Shown: positions 28,263-35,639 of the stretch, one piece after another
How positions within the stretch are numbered: the stretch's first letter is position 1
Layout: every line of letters begins with the position of its first letter
Assembly (NCBI GenBank): GCA_020445665.1
Contig: JAGRGD010000132.1
Location: 1 to 37,522, forward strand
DNA length: 37,522 nt
Direction: 5' to 3'
Origin: Rhodocyclaceae bacterium
GTDB lineage: Bacteria; Pseudomonadota; Gammaproteobacteria; Burkholderiales; Rhodocyclaceae
Program-made: the position numbers and the translations under genes
The notes under the pieces: model-generated
Seen by the model: only the letters and a program-made list of their open reading frames with translations
Told to the model about the DNA's origin: nothing
Database searches by the model: none

Positions 28263-29518
28263 GGCGGAGCCTCCTGGGTATCGGCCAGGCGCCGTTGGGC
28301 CCGGCCGAGACTGATCGACAGCCACAGCCACACGCCGGCCAGCGGAATGGCAAGGGCCGAGATGCTGGCGAGACCCAGGCCGATCGCGCTGAGGGCCCCG
28401 TGCAGCCATCCTGACAGGGCGTCGCCGCCCCGATAGACAACGGTGTCGATGGCGCCCTTGGCCTTGAAGCGGTCCTCGGGCGAGACGACCGTGAACAAGG
28501 TCTCCCGTGCCGGTCGTGAGAGGGCGAAGTTGGTGCTGCGGCGGAGGATCTGGACGGCCACGATGACGGCCAGGGTCGGCCATAGCCCAAGAGCGCCAAA
28601 GCCGAGCAGGCTGACCAGCGGCAAGAGCGCCAGGACGAGGCCGCTGCCCACGCGCGACATCAGGCGCCCGGTCAGCAGCACCTGGCCCGTCAGGGTCAGC
28701 GTATTGACCGCCAGGTCCATGGTCGCGAACAACTCGGTGCGCGCTGCCCGGTCCGCGATCGCCCGGCCGACGATGTCGGTCTGGGCGAAATAGAGCAGCG
28801 TCGACAGGCTCGAGTAGAGCAGCAGCCAGAGTCCGATGCCGGCGAGATAGCGATTCGAGCCGAGGGCGCGCAGTCCGTTGAGGGGGTGACCGCCGAGAAT
28901 CTCCCGCCCGCCCCGCGCCGGTCCGGCCCGCTGCCTCAGCAGGACGACCAGCCCGGCGGCGACCACCAGCAGCCCGGCCGCAGCGGGCAACAGCGCGCCG
29001 TTGCCGAGGGCCCGGGTGAGCGCCAGTGCGAGGATCGGACCGGCGATGGCGCCGAGGCTGCCGCCCGCGGCGATGCGGCCGAAGTGCCGTCGTGCCGTCA
29101 CCTCGTCGTGGAGGTCGGCCATCAGGCTCCAGAAGACCGACACCACGAAGAGATTGAAGACGCTGGCCCAGACGAAGAAGGCCGGGCCTGCAAGCGGTGC
29201 CAGCCCGGGCGCGTCGAGGGCCGCGGCAAAGGCGAGGAGGCTGGCTGCGAAGAAAAGATAGACGCCGGGCAACACCCGCCGCGTGGGCCAGCGGCCGAGC
29301 AGCCAGCCATAGATGGGCACCGCCGCCAGCATCGTCAGGAAGGTCGCCGTGAAGGTCCACGGCAACTGGCCAACGCCGGCCTGCACCGCCAGCTCGTCGC
29401 GCAGAGGGCGGATCAGGTAATAGCTGGCGAGAAGGGCGCAGAACAGGCCGGCCGACAACAGCGTCGGTAGCCGTCCCCCGGCGGGATCGGCCTGATCGTG
29501 CGGCCCGTCCGACCTCAT
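28259..29518 (-). CDS. MFS transporter related to nucleotide (ATP/ADP) carriers
   Basis: This 419-residue protein has about 12 membrane segments. The opening YYLIRPLRDELAV and the FWSLMADLHDE and FGRIAAGGSLGAIAGP stretches match a bacterial MFS group related to the NTT/Tlc ATP:ADP carriers. Those were described in obligate intracellular bacteria, but this group also occurs in free-living proteobacteria, where the substrate is unknown. The gene lies between VOC and reductase genes, with a 10-base gap and a four-base overlap. Real nucleotide transport is not shown. Confidence 0.65.
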   Translation of the reverse strand: MRSDGPHDQADPAGGRLPTLLSAGLFCALLASYYLIRPLRDELAVQAGVGQLPWTFTATFLTMLAAVPIYGWLLGRWPTRRVLPGVYLFFAASLLAFAAALDAPGLAPLAGPAFFVWASVFNLFVVSVFWSLMADLHDEVTARRHFGRIAAGGSLGAIAGPILALALTRALGNGALLPAAAGLLVVAAGLVVLLRQRAGPARGGREILGGHPLNGLRALGSNRYLAGIGLWLLLYSSLSTLLYFAQTDIVGRAIADRAARTELFATMDLAVNTLTLTGQVLLTGRLMSRVGSGLVLALLPLVSLLGFGALGLWPTLAVIVAVQILRRSTNFALSRPARETLFTVVSPEDRFKAKGAIDTVVYRGGDALSGWLHGALSAIGLGLASISALAIPLAGVWLWLSISLGRAQRRLADTQEAPP

Positions 29519-29528
29519 GCGCCCCGCG

Positions 29529-29909
29529 TCATGCCGGCGCGTTCATGCAGAACAGGTTGAGCTTGTTGCCGTCCGGGTCGCGGAAGTAGGCGCAATAGAA
29601 CTGGCCCTCGATGCGCGGACCCGGCGCGCCTTCGTCGCTGCCGCCCATCTCCAGCGCCTTCGCGTGCATGCGCCGGGCGACATCGGGCGATCCGACGGAA
29701 AGGGCCACCATCGTGCCGTTGCCGGCCGTCGCCTCCTGGCCATCGTAGGGCAGCACCACCGACAGCATCGGTGCCCCGGGCGCATTGCCCCAGGCGACCA
29801 TGCGATCCCACTCCAGCACGCGTTTTGCGCCCAGTTCCGCCAGCAGGGCGTCGTAGAAGGCGGTGGCGCGCGTCATGTCGCGGGTGCCGAGGGTGCAGTA
29901 GGCGATCAT
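29529..29909 (-). CDS. VOC family (glyoxalase/bleomycin-resistance fold) protein
   Basis: This 126-residue protein has the paired beta-alpha-beta VOC fold, with MIAYCTLGTRDMTRATAFYD at the start and YFRDPDGNKLNLF near the end; the second carries a probable metal-ligand region. The enzyme role is not clear. The start at 29909 fits the fold and has GGAG seven bases upstream; two longer in-frame or frame-shifted readings to 29954 and 30015 add unrelated residues. It is the first gene of the VOC-transporter-reductase operon. Confidence 0.85.
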   Translation of the reverse strand: MIAYCTLGTRDMTRATAFYDALLAELGAKRVLEWDRMVAWGNAPGAPMLSVVLPYDGQEATAGNGTMVALSVGSPDVARRMHAKALEMGGSDEGAPGPRIEGQFYCAYFRDPDGNKLNLFCMNAPA

Positions 29910-29925
29910 CGGATTGTCTCCAGTC

Positions 29926-29976
29926 GGGAATGTTGTCGTGGGTCGCGCTGTCAACAGCGTGGGCGATCAGCATAAT
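29926..29976. promoter_or_regulatory. Overlapping divergent promoters, VOC operon and lipoprotein copy B
   Basis: On the minus strand a perfect TTGACA at 29954-29949 faces the VOC gene, but its -10 near 29931 (ATTCCC/CATTCC) is poor. On the plus strand CTGTCA at 29948-29953 with a 17-base spacer leads to CATAAT at 29971-29976, before lipoprotein copy B. The -35 boxes lie on top of each other within a palindrome CGCTGT-CA-ACAGCG (29946-29959). That palindrome would be a natural operator for a shared regulator. Confidence 0.42.
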
Positions 29977-30039
29977 CCGACCGGAGGCGGGGCGGGTGGT
30001 TCGCTCGGATGGCATGGAGCCGGCTGGAAGGAGGTCGCG

Positions 30040-30534
30040 ATGTTGAGGAACCTGATTGTCGTCTGTCTGTCTTTCGCAGTGCTCGGCTGCGCGTTCACGC
30101 CGAAGGTCGCCCGGCTGCCCCCTGGTCAGGCGACCGAGGCAGATGTGATCGCTGCAGCCGGCCCTCCCTTCCGCCGCTGGGCCGAGCCGGGTGGCGGCGA
30201 AACGCTCGAGTATCCGACCCAGCCCTTCGGCATCTCGTGCCTGATGGTCCGGCTCGATGCCTCGGGGCGTCTCGTTTCCGTGGAGGACGCCCTCTCACCG
30301 CTTGGCCTGGCGCAGGTGCAGCCGGGCATGAGCAAGGAAGACGTCGCCCGCACCCTTGGCCGCCACCGCTCGGTCGAGTTCTTTGCCCTGTCGGGTGAGG
30401 AGGTCTGGGACTGGAACGTGGACAACAGCACCGGCCCGGGGGTGGCGACGCTCTTCAACGTCCACTTCCGGGACGACGTGGTCGTGCGTACCAGCCAGAC
30501 CTATGTCTTCCCGCCCGACGCGGACTTTTTCTAA
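30040..30534 (+). CDS. BamE/SmpA-like lipoprotein, internally duplicated (copy B)
   Basis: This 164-residue lipoprotein has a short signal and lipobox AVLGC, the cysteine at residue 17. The two BamE-like repeats are LPPGQATEADVIAAAGPP...EY and QPGMSKEDVARTLGRHRS...WDWN. The latter matches copy A at 21262 almost motif by motif, including GRxRSVExF, VWDWN, FNVHF and the tail VVRTS. The start at 30040 is set by a strong AAGGAGGT ribosome site. It is divergent from the VOC operon. Copy A and B are clear paralogues 8.8 kb apart. Confidence 0.85.
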   Translation: MLRNLIVVCLSFAVLGCAFTPKVARLPPGQATEADVIAAAGPPFRRWAEPGGGETLEYPTQPFGISCLMVRLDASGRLVSVEDALSPLGLAQVQPGMSKEDVARTLGRHRSVEFFALSGEEVWDWNVDNSTGPGVATLFNVHFRDDVVVRTSQTYVFPPDADFF

Positions 30535-30646
30535 GGTCCCGGGGCGCTGCCGTTGGCGTCCCGCAAGGCAGCATCCGCCCGGCTTCTCGTGCGCCTGTTC
30601 ACGGAATGTTTCAGGCGGGCACTGGGCGGATGCGTTTTCGAGCCTC

Positions 30647-30660
30647 TATACTGCACTGCA
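30647..30660 (+). promoter_or_regulatory. Promoter -10 with overlapping TGCA palindrome, hydrolase operon
   Basis: TATACT at 30647-30652 is a good -10 box, 36 bases before the hydrolase ATG. The palindrome TGCA-C-TGCA at 30652-30660 overlaps its last base and the expected start site, a classic repressor position. No convincing -35 is seen. The same TGCA-N-TGCA core recurs at 32245-32253. Confidence 0.45.
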
Positions 30661-30687
30661 CAACGACAAGATTCACGAGGCTCCCCA

Positions 30688-31545
30688 ATGGACCACTTCA
30701 TCGCGGACGATGGCGAGGCCATCCATTTCGCCGCCAGTGGCGACGGCCGCCCGATGGTCATGCTGCATGGCTGGACATCGACCCACCGTGACTGGAATCC
30801 GTTCGTCGAGGCCTTCGCGCGCGACCACCGCGTGATCCGCTGGGACGCCCGTGCCCATGGCGGACACGCACTTCGCACCGCGACGGTGCCGACCGTGCAG
30901 CGGATGGCCCGTGACCTGGACAATCTGCTGACCCGATTCGACCTGCACGATGTGGTCGTGGTCGCACATTCGATGGGGGTGCTGACCCTGTGGCAGTACC
31001 TGCGTGACCACGGAAGCGAGCGGATCGGGCAGGCGGTGCTGATCGACCAGTCGCCCAAGCTCGTGACCGACGAGGACTGGGGGCACGGCATCTATGCGCG
31101 CTTCGACTGGGAGCGCAACGTGGTCTTCATGCGGGAGCTGGAGCGCGACTTCGCCGAGGCCGTGCTGCGACTTGGCGCGGACGGACTGAACGAACGGGCC
31201 CGACGACGCTACCTCGAGAATGGGGATTCGATCGACGTGTTCCGTCAGCGGATGCGGAAGCTGCGGGCGAAGCCGCTGATCGATTGCTGGGCCAGCCTCA
31301 CCGCCGCCGATTACCGGGACGTGCTGCCCGACATCGGTATCCCGGTCCTGCTGGTGTATGGCAGCGAGAGCAATTTCTATACGCTCGACACCGCCCGTTA
31401 CGTCCATGACGCGATCCCCGATGCCCGTCTGGAGGTCTATGAGGGCGTCGATCATTCGCCCCACCTGTGGGCGCGGGAGCGGTTCATCGGCGACGTGACG
31501 CGCTTCACCAGCCGCGTCGCCGCGGCGGACAGCGTGCCGGCGTGA
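30688..31545 (+). CDS. Alpha/beta hydrolase
   Basis: This 285-residue enzyme has the alpha/beta hydrolase fold. The oxyanion region is MLHGWTSTHRDW, the nucleophile elbow is VAHSMGVL with Ser95, and the catalytic His256 is in VDHSPHLW. The acidic residue expected after strand 6 is not in its usual place (GSESNF), so the triad is uncertain there. No signal peptide is seen. The start at 30688 has CGAGG seven bases upstream. Its stop overlaps the thioredoxin-like gene as GTGA. The substrate is unknown. Confidence 0.85.
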   Translation: MDHFIADDGEAIHFAASGDGRPMVMLHGWTSTHRDWNPFVEAFARDHRVIRWDARAHGGHALRTATVPTVQRMARDLDNLLTRFDLHDVVVVAHSMGVLTLWQYLRDHGSERIGQAVLIDQSPKLVTDEDWGHGIYARFDWERNVVFMRELERDFAEAVLRLGADGLNERARRRYLENGDSIDVFRQRMRKLRAKPLIDCWASLTAADYRDVLPDIGIPVLLVYGSESNFYTLDTARYVHDAIPDARLEVYEGVDHSPHLWARERFIGDVTRFTSRVAAADSVPA

Positions 31546-32066
31546 ATCCGGGCCGGGCACTGCGCCGAGGCGGGTCGTGGCTCGTCCAGGCCGCCCTGCT
31601 GATCGCAGTGCTGCTTGCCGTGTCGGCCTGGCAGACCCGCGGGGTGCCGGAGGGCCGCGCGCCTTCCTTCGTCGCGGCATCCGCCACCGGCGGCAGCATC
31701 GATCTTGAGGCCTGGCGCGCTGCCCGCCCGGGGCAGCCCGTTCTGATCTACTTCTGGGCAGAGTGGTGCCCGATCTGTCGGGTCGTCGCAGCGCATGTTG
31801 ACGGCCTCTCCGCCGACTGGCCCGTGCTCACCGTCGCGATGCAGTCCGGTCCGCCGCAGGCGGTCGCGCGTGTGCTGGCCGAGCGGGGGCACGAGTGGGA
31901 GACCGTGGTCGATGCGGATGGCGCCCTCGCGCGCCAGTACGGCTTCTTCGGTGTACCGGCCTACGTGATTCTCGATGCCCAGGGGCGCATCCGGTTCTCG
32001 AGCGTTGGCGTATTCAGTGAGACGGCCACGCGCCTGCGGCTGTGGTGGCTGGCAAATCGCAGCTAG
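31542..32066 (+). CDS. Membrane-anchored thioredoxin-like protein (ScsD/TlpA type)
   Basis: This 174-residue protein has an N-terminal membrane anchor (about 13-32) and a periplasmic thioredoxin fold. The redox motif is WCPIC with Cys76 and Cys79, and the cis-proline is in GVPAYV. The WCPIC form and layout suggest a periplasmic disulfide oxidoreductase like ScsD. The start is a GTG at 31542 overlapping the hydrolase stop by four bases, so the two are coupled. A longer upstream reading to 31467 lies inside the hydrolase gene. Confidence 0.85.
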   Translation: MNPGRALRRGGSWLVQAALLIAVLLAVSAWQTRGVPEGRAPSFVAASATGGSIDLEAWRAARPGQPVLIYFWAEWCPICRVVAAHVDGLSADWPVLTVAMQSGPPQAVARVLAERGHEWETVVDADGALARQYGFFGVPAYVILDAQGRIRFSSVGVFSETATRLRLWWLANRS

Positions 32067-32084
32067 CCTCTTGGGGGGCTGATA

Positions 32085-32099
32085 TGCTGCTATGCAGCA
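32085..32099. promoter_or_regulatory. Perfect palindrome upstream of the zincin gene
   Basis: TGCTGC at 32085-32090 and GCAGCA at 32094-32099 are exact inverted repeats around TAT. It lies about 150 bases upstream of the sigma-54-like promoter at 32233, a usual distance for an enhancer-binding activator site. It also contains the CTGC-N3-GCAG form described for PhaR operators. Either reading is inference. Confidence 0.4.
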
Positions 32100-32232
32100 C
32101 CGGCGATGTGCGGTTTGCACCGCTTTGGCGCAGATCATCCCTCCGGCAGGAATTGCCCGGATCGTAGCTGGATTCTCGCGATTGACCGCCCAGTGCGGCT
32201 TTCAGCGAGGTATCGGTGGAGGAATGGCATCC

Positions 32233-32255
32233 TGGCAGAAATGTTGCATTGCAAC
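32233..32255 (+). promoter_or_regulatory. Candidate sigma-54 promoter with overlapping palindrome
   Basis: TGGCAG at 32233-32238 and TTGCA at 32244-32248 have the invariant GG and GC separated by exactly 10 bases, as sigma-54 requires; the consensus is TGGCACG-N4-TTGCW. The start would fall near 32259, about 54 bases before the zincin ATG, behind a strong CGGAGG ribosome site. The perfect inverted repeat GTTGCA-T-TGCAAC (32243-32255) lies over the -12 element. No sigma-70 promoter of similar quality is seen in the gap. Confidence 0.48.
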
Positions 32256-32312
32256 GTATGACGCAACGGCCTCGTCCCGGGTCGTCGCGCGCAATCAACG
32301 GAGGTAACAACC

Positions 32313-32759
32313 ATGGATGCCCTGTACGTTGCACTGTTTTCCTGGGCCGTCAGCCTGTCCGGCCTGCCGGTGCCGAGCGAGATGCCTGTCGTGATCAAGG
32401 TGCCGCACCAGTTCTTCGTGGACAAGGCCTGCAATGGCCGGGAATGCAAGGTCTATGGCTGGTATGCCGGTGGCCGCGAGCTGTATGTCGACGAGCGCAT
32501 GGATCCTGAAGAGAGCATCCTCGCCGCCTCGGTGGTGGTGCACGAGATGGTCCACTACCTGCAGGGCACGGCGCGCAACGGCGGCTTCCCGGCCAAGGGC
32601 GCGGCCTTTGGCGAGGTCCTCGACTGTGATGTCGCGATCGACATGGAATCCGAGGCCTATCGCGTCCAGCGCGAATACATCATGTACCACGGCATGTACC
32701 AGCCGGTCGGCGTCTCGATGCTGCGCGTCGGCTGCAGCAAGGCTGAGCACCCGCGCTGA
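32313..32759 (+). CDS. Secreted HExxH zincin-like protein (DUF6647-like)
   Basis: This 148-residue protein has a hydrophobic N-terminus (about 3-18) that could be a signal sequence and a zinc-protease motif VVHEMVHYLQ with His77, Glu78 and His81. Acidic residues in DMESEAYRVQ (Glu112, Glu114) are candidates for the third ligand. Four cysteines (two in CNGREC, one in VLDCD, one in VGCSK) could form disulfides, fitting a periplasmic place. The family (DUF6647-like) has no proven activity. The strong ribosome site CGGAGG is 10 bases before the ATG. It lies downstream of the sigma-54-like promoter. Confidence 0.78.
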   Translation: MDALYVALFSWAVSLSGLPVPSEMPVVIKVPHQFFVDKACNGRECKVYGWYAGGRELYVDERMDPEESILAASVVVHEMVHYLQGTARNGGFPAKGAAFGEVLDCDVAIDMESEAYRVQREYIMYHGMYQPVGVSMLRVGCSKAEHPR

Positions 32760-32772
32760 CAAGGCTCCGGTT

Positions 32773-33762
32773 TCAGGTCAATAGAACGACCGCACCGGAA
32801 AAGCTGAGGAAGGACAGCGCGGTCGAGACCAGGATGATCCGCGCGATCCGCCCGTTGTCGGCGCCGAAGCGTTCTGCCAGAAGGGACACGTTGCTGGCGC
32901 TCGGCAGCGAGGCGACCAGCACCAGCGTGATCAACGTGAAGGTATCGATCGGCAGGCCAGCCTGCCGCGCCAGGCCGCCGGCCAGGAACAGCAGTAGCGG
33001 GTGGGCGACCAGCTTCACCAGGGCCACCGGAACATAGCTGCTCCAGTGGCTCGCCTCGGCGGCGTTCATCTGTGAGCGGGCGAGCACGGCGCCAATCGTG
33101 AACAGGGCGACCGGTGAGGCGGAATCGGCGAGCAGTCCGACCGTCTTGCCAAGCGGTGGGTAGAGCTGGAAATCGAGGGCGGAGAAGGTCGCCCCGAGGA
33201 CGATTGCCCAGGGCATCGGGTTGGTCGCGACGCCCCGCAGGGCACGGCCGGCGGCCGCCCGGACGCCCCCTGCCTCCCCGTCGAGCCGTGACAGCGCGAT
33301 GCACAGCGAGGTGGTGATGATCATGTCGATCGTGATCGTGATGATCACCGGACCGGCAGATCGTTCGCCCAGCAATGCGATCAGGAGCGGCACGCCCATG
33401 AAGCCCGAGTTGGGGAAGGCGGCGGTCAGGGCGCCGAAGGCCGCATTGTTCCAGTCGGTGCCACGGCCGTGGGTCAGGACCATGGTCATCCCCACCATCA
33501 GCAGCGCGCAGACCAGATAGAGGCCGAACACCGCCGGATCGAGCAGTCGTGCGATCGGCGTATCCGCACCGAAGCGGAACAGCAGGCACGGCAGGGCAAA
33601 GAACAACACAAAGGTGTTCAGGCCGGGAATGGCCGGCAGCGGCAGCAGGCCACGGCGGACGGCCACGTAGCCCAACAGGACCTGCGCGAAGAACGGAAAG
33701 GTGACGGCCAGGACGGAGAGCACGACAGGACGCTGGGCGGAAGAGGCCCCGAATGGTGACAC
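32773..33762 (-). CDS. AEC family transporter (auxin efflux carrier fold)
   Basis: This 329-residue membrane protein has about 10 membrane segments and the AEC/Mem_trans signature, with FVLFFALPCLLFRFGA near the start and TAAFPNSGFMGVPLLIALLG in the core. Such carriers move small organic anions such as malate or malonate; the substrate here is not visible. The start is a GTG at 33762 with no clear ribosome site; an internal GTG at 33723 is an alternative. It converges on the zincin gene with a 13-base gap. Confidence 0.88.
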   Translation of the reverse strand: MSPFGASSAQRPVVLSVLAVTFPFFAQVLLGYVAVRRGLLPLPAIPGLNTFVLFFALPCLLFRFGADTPIARLLDPAVFGLYLVCALLMVGMTMVLTHGRGTDWNNAAFGALTAAFPNSGFMGVPLLIALLGERSAGPVIITITIDMIITTSLCIALSRLDGEAGGVRAAAGRALRGVATNPMPWAIVLGATFSALDFQLYPPLGKTVGLLADSASPVALFTIGAVLARSQMNAAEASHWSSYVPVALVKLVAHPLLLFLAGGLARQAGLPIDTFTLITLVLVASLPSASNVSLLAERFGADNGRIARIILVSTALSFLSFSGAVVLLT

Positions 33763-33822
33763 CGAACGCCAGGGTATGGAATAGGGATTGCCCCCGGCGA
33801 GCAGTCAGCGGTGTGCCGTGGA

Positions 33823-34350
33823 TCAGCCGATCGCCGGCAGGTAGGGCGCCAGGGCCTCGCGCCAGAGCGCATGCTTCGCTGCCAGACTCAGTCCCGCGTG
33901 GGCCGGGCTGGTGGAGGGCAGTCGGTGGCATGGCACGGACGCGAGGCCCGCAGGCAACGTGGGCTGCACGTGTCGCCGAAAGCTCTCTTCGGCCTTGCCG
34001 CCGTTGAACAGAATGACCCGGATGCCAGGCTCGGCCGCCAGCAGGCCGGCGATGTCGTTGGCAACGATGGATGCCGCGACGATGTCCGCATCGAGGCTGC
34101 CACGCCGCTCGCAACTGGCCATGACGTCCCACAGGGCGATGCCGCCAGCGGTCAGGGCGCGGCAGCGGGCCGGGTACTCGAGCGCTGGCTCGAAGCCCAG
34201 CAAGGCCCCCATGATCGGCCAGAATGCATTGCGGGGGTGTGCGTAGTAGCGATCGGCGTCGAGGGAGCAGCGGCCGGGCATGCTGCCGAGGATGAGCACC
34301 CTTGGGGCCTGCCCGAGCAGCGGGGCAAAGCTGTGCACCCGCTCGCTCAT
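33823..34350 (-). CDS. Family 6 DNA glycosylase (deoxyinosine/hypoxanthine)
   Basis: This 175-residue enzyme has the uracil-DNA glycosylase fold of family 6, which removes hypoxanthine from deaminated DNA. The signature is LILGSMPG...YYAHPRNAFWP near the start and RLPSTSPAHA near the end. The start at 34350 gives MSERVHSFAPLLG, the usual family N-terminus. ATG and TTG codons at 34380 and 34386 are possible alternatives. It is the first of two minus-strand genes followed by the AEC transporter. Confidence 0.88.
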   Translation of the reverse strand: MSERVHSFAPLLGQAPRVLILGSMPGRCSLDADRYYAHPRNAFWPIMGALLGFEPALEYPARCRALTAGGIALWDVMASCERRGSLDADIVAASIVANDIAGLLAAEPGIRVILFNGGKAEESFRRHVQPTLPAGLASVPCHRLPSTSPAHAGLSLAAKHALWREALAPYLPAIG

Positions 34351-34454
34351 CTGGTGGCGCTGGCCGATTGCCGATGACATGGGCAAGGTTGATGCGGCAT
34401 CGGCTATCCTCAGGGTGTCAGGTATCCGCGACGATACCGCACAGGAGACACACC

Positions 34455-34991
34455 GTGAGTCAGCACGCCAGGCTGCTGCGGGAGGTACCGATCTTCGGCG
34501 CCATCCGCGAGGACATCATCGATTTTCTGCTGCAGAAGGGGCGCGAGCACCAGGTCCGCCAGGGCGACTGGGTGTTGCGCGAGGGCGATGCCGGGGGCTC
34601 GATGTTCGTCATCGACCACGGTGAAGTGGCGGTCCTGAAGTCCCACGAGGGCCGCCAGTACCTGCTCAACACCCTCCGCGATGGCGACTGCATCGGCGAG
34701 ATGGCGCTCTTCGATCTGATGCCGCGCAGTGCCTCGGTGCTGGCCCTCTCGAGGGTCACCCTGCTGGAGATCGATGGCTCGGCGCTGCACGAGCTTTACA
34801 AACGGGACATCGAGCAGTTTGCCCTGATCCAGATGAACATGGGGCGCGAGGTGACACGACGCCTGCGCGAGTGCGAGGCGCACATCTTCCGCAAGCTCGA
34901 CTATCCGGAGTTCGATCCGGGGCCGGACTCATCCGACCCCCTGACCGAAACCAATCTCGAGTGGCCGGGCCGCCTGCCGCTCCATCCCTGA
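34455..34991 (+). CDS. Single-domain cyclic nucleotide-binding protein
   Basis: This 178-residue protein consists almost wholly of one cNMP-binding domain. The phosphate-binding cassette is DGDCIGEMALFDLMPRSAS, with the Gly-Glu and Arg-Ser-Ala residues that bind the cyclic phosphate. No DNA-binding HTH follows, unlike CRP/FNR regulators, and no kinase or channel domain is present. The start is a GTG at 34455, with GGAG seven bases before. Its partner is unknown. It converges with the DUF4399 gene. Confidence 0.87.
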   Translation: MSQHARLLREVPIFGAIREDIIDFLLQKGREHQVRQGDWVLREGDAGGSMFVIDHGEVAVLKSHEGRQYLLNTLRDGDCIGEMALFDLMPRSASVLALSRVTLLEIDGSALHELYKRDIEQFALIQMNMGREVTRRLRECEAHIFRKLDYPEFDPGPDSSDPLTETNLEWPGRLPLHP

Positions 34992-34996
34992 GCGGC

Positions 34997-35011
34997 GCGC
35001 CGGCCCGGCGC
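34997..35011. terminator. GC-rich hairpin between convergent genes
   Basis: GCGCCG and CGGCGC form a tight stem between the cNMP-protein stop (34991) and the DUF4399 stop (35016). There is no T-tract, so a bidirectional terminator is only a possibility. Confidence 0.3.
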
Positions 35012-35015
35012 CGGC

Positions 35016-35408
35016 TTACTCGACGTTAACGGTGATGGTCTGGCTCAGATCCGGGCCGTAAGAGCGATGCTGGCCATCCGCGAACTGCAGCGTGAGTGTG
35101 TGCTTGCCGGGCGCGAGCTTGAGGGTCGTCTCGGTCTGGCCCTTGCCGAAATGCAGGTGAGTGGCATCGGCAGGCACGGGTTGGCCGGCATCGATCGGAC
35201 CCCCATCGACCACCACGTGGTGGTGTCCGGTCCCTTCCTTGATTTCGCCGGCCGGATGCACGCTCATGCCATCGACGCCCATCTTCACGGTGAATTCCTG
35301 CGGCACCGTCGCGCCGTCGGCGGGCGCGACAAAGTGCACGCCAGCGGCCAGCGCAGGGGTCGAGGCGACGCAGGCCGAGGCCAGGCACAGCATCAGGGTT
35401 CTTTTCAT
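35016..35408 (-). CDS. Secreted DUF4399 protein
   Basis: This 130-residue protein has a Sec signal peptide (about 1-20, cleaved after PALA) and one DUF4399 domain. [14 protein letters not shown], the [12 protein letters not shown] histidine patch and [11 protein letters not shown] are family-like; the histidines could bind metal. The role is unknown. Of two adjacent ATG codons (35411 and 35408) the second lies six bases from a GGAG ribosome site, so it is preferred. A perfect 8-base hairpin lies just upstream (35420-35443). Confidence 0.85.
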   Translation of the reverse strand: MKRTLMLCLASACVASTPALAAGVHFVAPADGATVPQEFTVKMGVDGMSVHPAGEIKEGTGHHHVVVDGGPIDAGQPVPADATHLHFGKGQTETTLKLAPGKHTLTLQFADGQHRSYGPDLSQTITVNVE

Positions 35409-35419
35409 CATGGTCTCCG

Positions 35420-35443
35420 TTGGGGCTGGGGTAAAAGCCCCAA
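35420..35443 (-). other. 5' leader hairpin of the DUF4399 gene
   Basis: TTGGGGCT at 35420-35427 and AGCCCCAA at 35436-35443 form a perfect 8-base stem with an 8-base loop. It sits immediately upstream of the GGAG site on the minus strand and could affect ribosome access or mRNA stability. A weak AATAAT -10 box lies at 35481-35476 without a good -35. Confidence 0.4.
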
Positions 35444-35517
35444 GGGTAGTCGTCGCCCGTGGGGATGGCACCTGCATTATTGCAACAAGGTGCAGCGGCC
35501 CTCGGTGGGGGCAGGCA

Positions 35518-35546
35518 TCGACAGCGGAGCCTCGAGGCCATAAAAT
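35518..35546 (+). promoter_or_regulatory. Sigma-70 promoter of metH
   Basis: TCGACA at 35518-35523 (5 of 6 to consensus), a 17-base spacer and TAAAAT at 35541-35546 (5 of 6) form a good promoter. The expected start near 35553 falls four bases before the first riboswitch helix, which supports both calls. Confidence 0.7.
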
Positions 35547-35556
35547 CGGGCGCTCT

Positions 35557-35628
35557 GCTGAGGAGCGCTGCGACCCGTGGCGGGTGGTGAATCCCGGGGC
35601 CAGGCTCAGCAATCGAACAACGGCGCTC
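35557..35628 (+). ncRNA. S-adenosylhomocysteine (SAH) riboswitch
   Basis: The element lies in the metH leader and has the SAH riboswitch layout. P1 pairs GCTGAG (35557-35562) with CTCAGC (35605-35610). The conserved core GAGGAGCGCTGCGACC follows P1, and GCCAGGCTC precedes its 3' arm. A pseudoknot pairs GAGCGC (35563-35568) with GCGCTC (35623-35628) in AACGGCGCTC. A short hairpin ACCCG/CGGGT (35573-35585) fits the variable P2. SAH riboswitches are known upstream of metH and ahcY in beta- and gammaproteobacteria and turn expression on when SAH is high. Confidence 0.9.
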
Positions 35629-35639
35629 GCGAACCCCAG

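Noticed and set aside
32092-32307. Possible 71-residue gene in the gap before the zincin
   Set aside because: No ribosome site, no family likeness, and it overlaps the promoter-like elements that better explain the gap.
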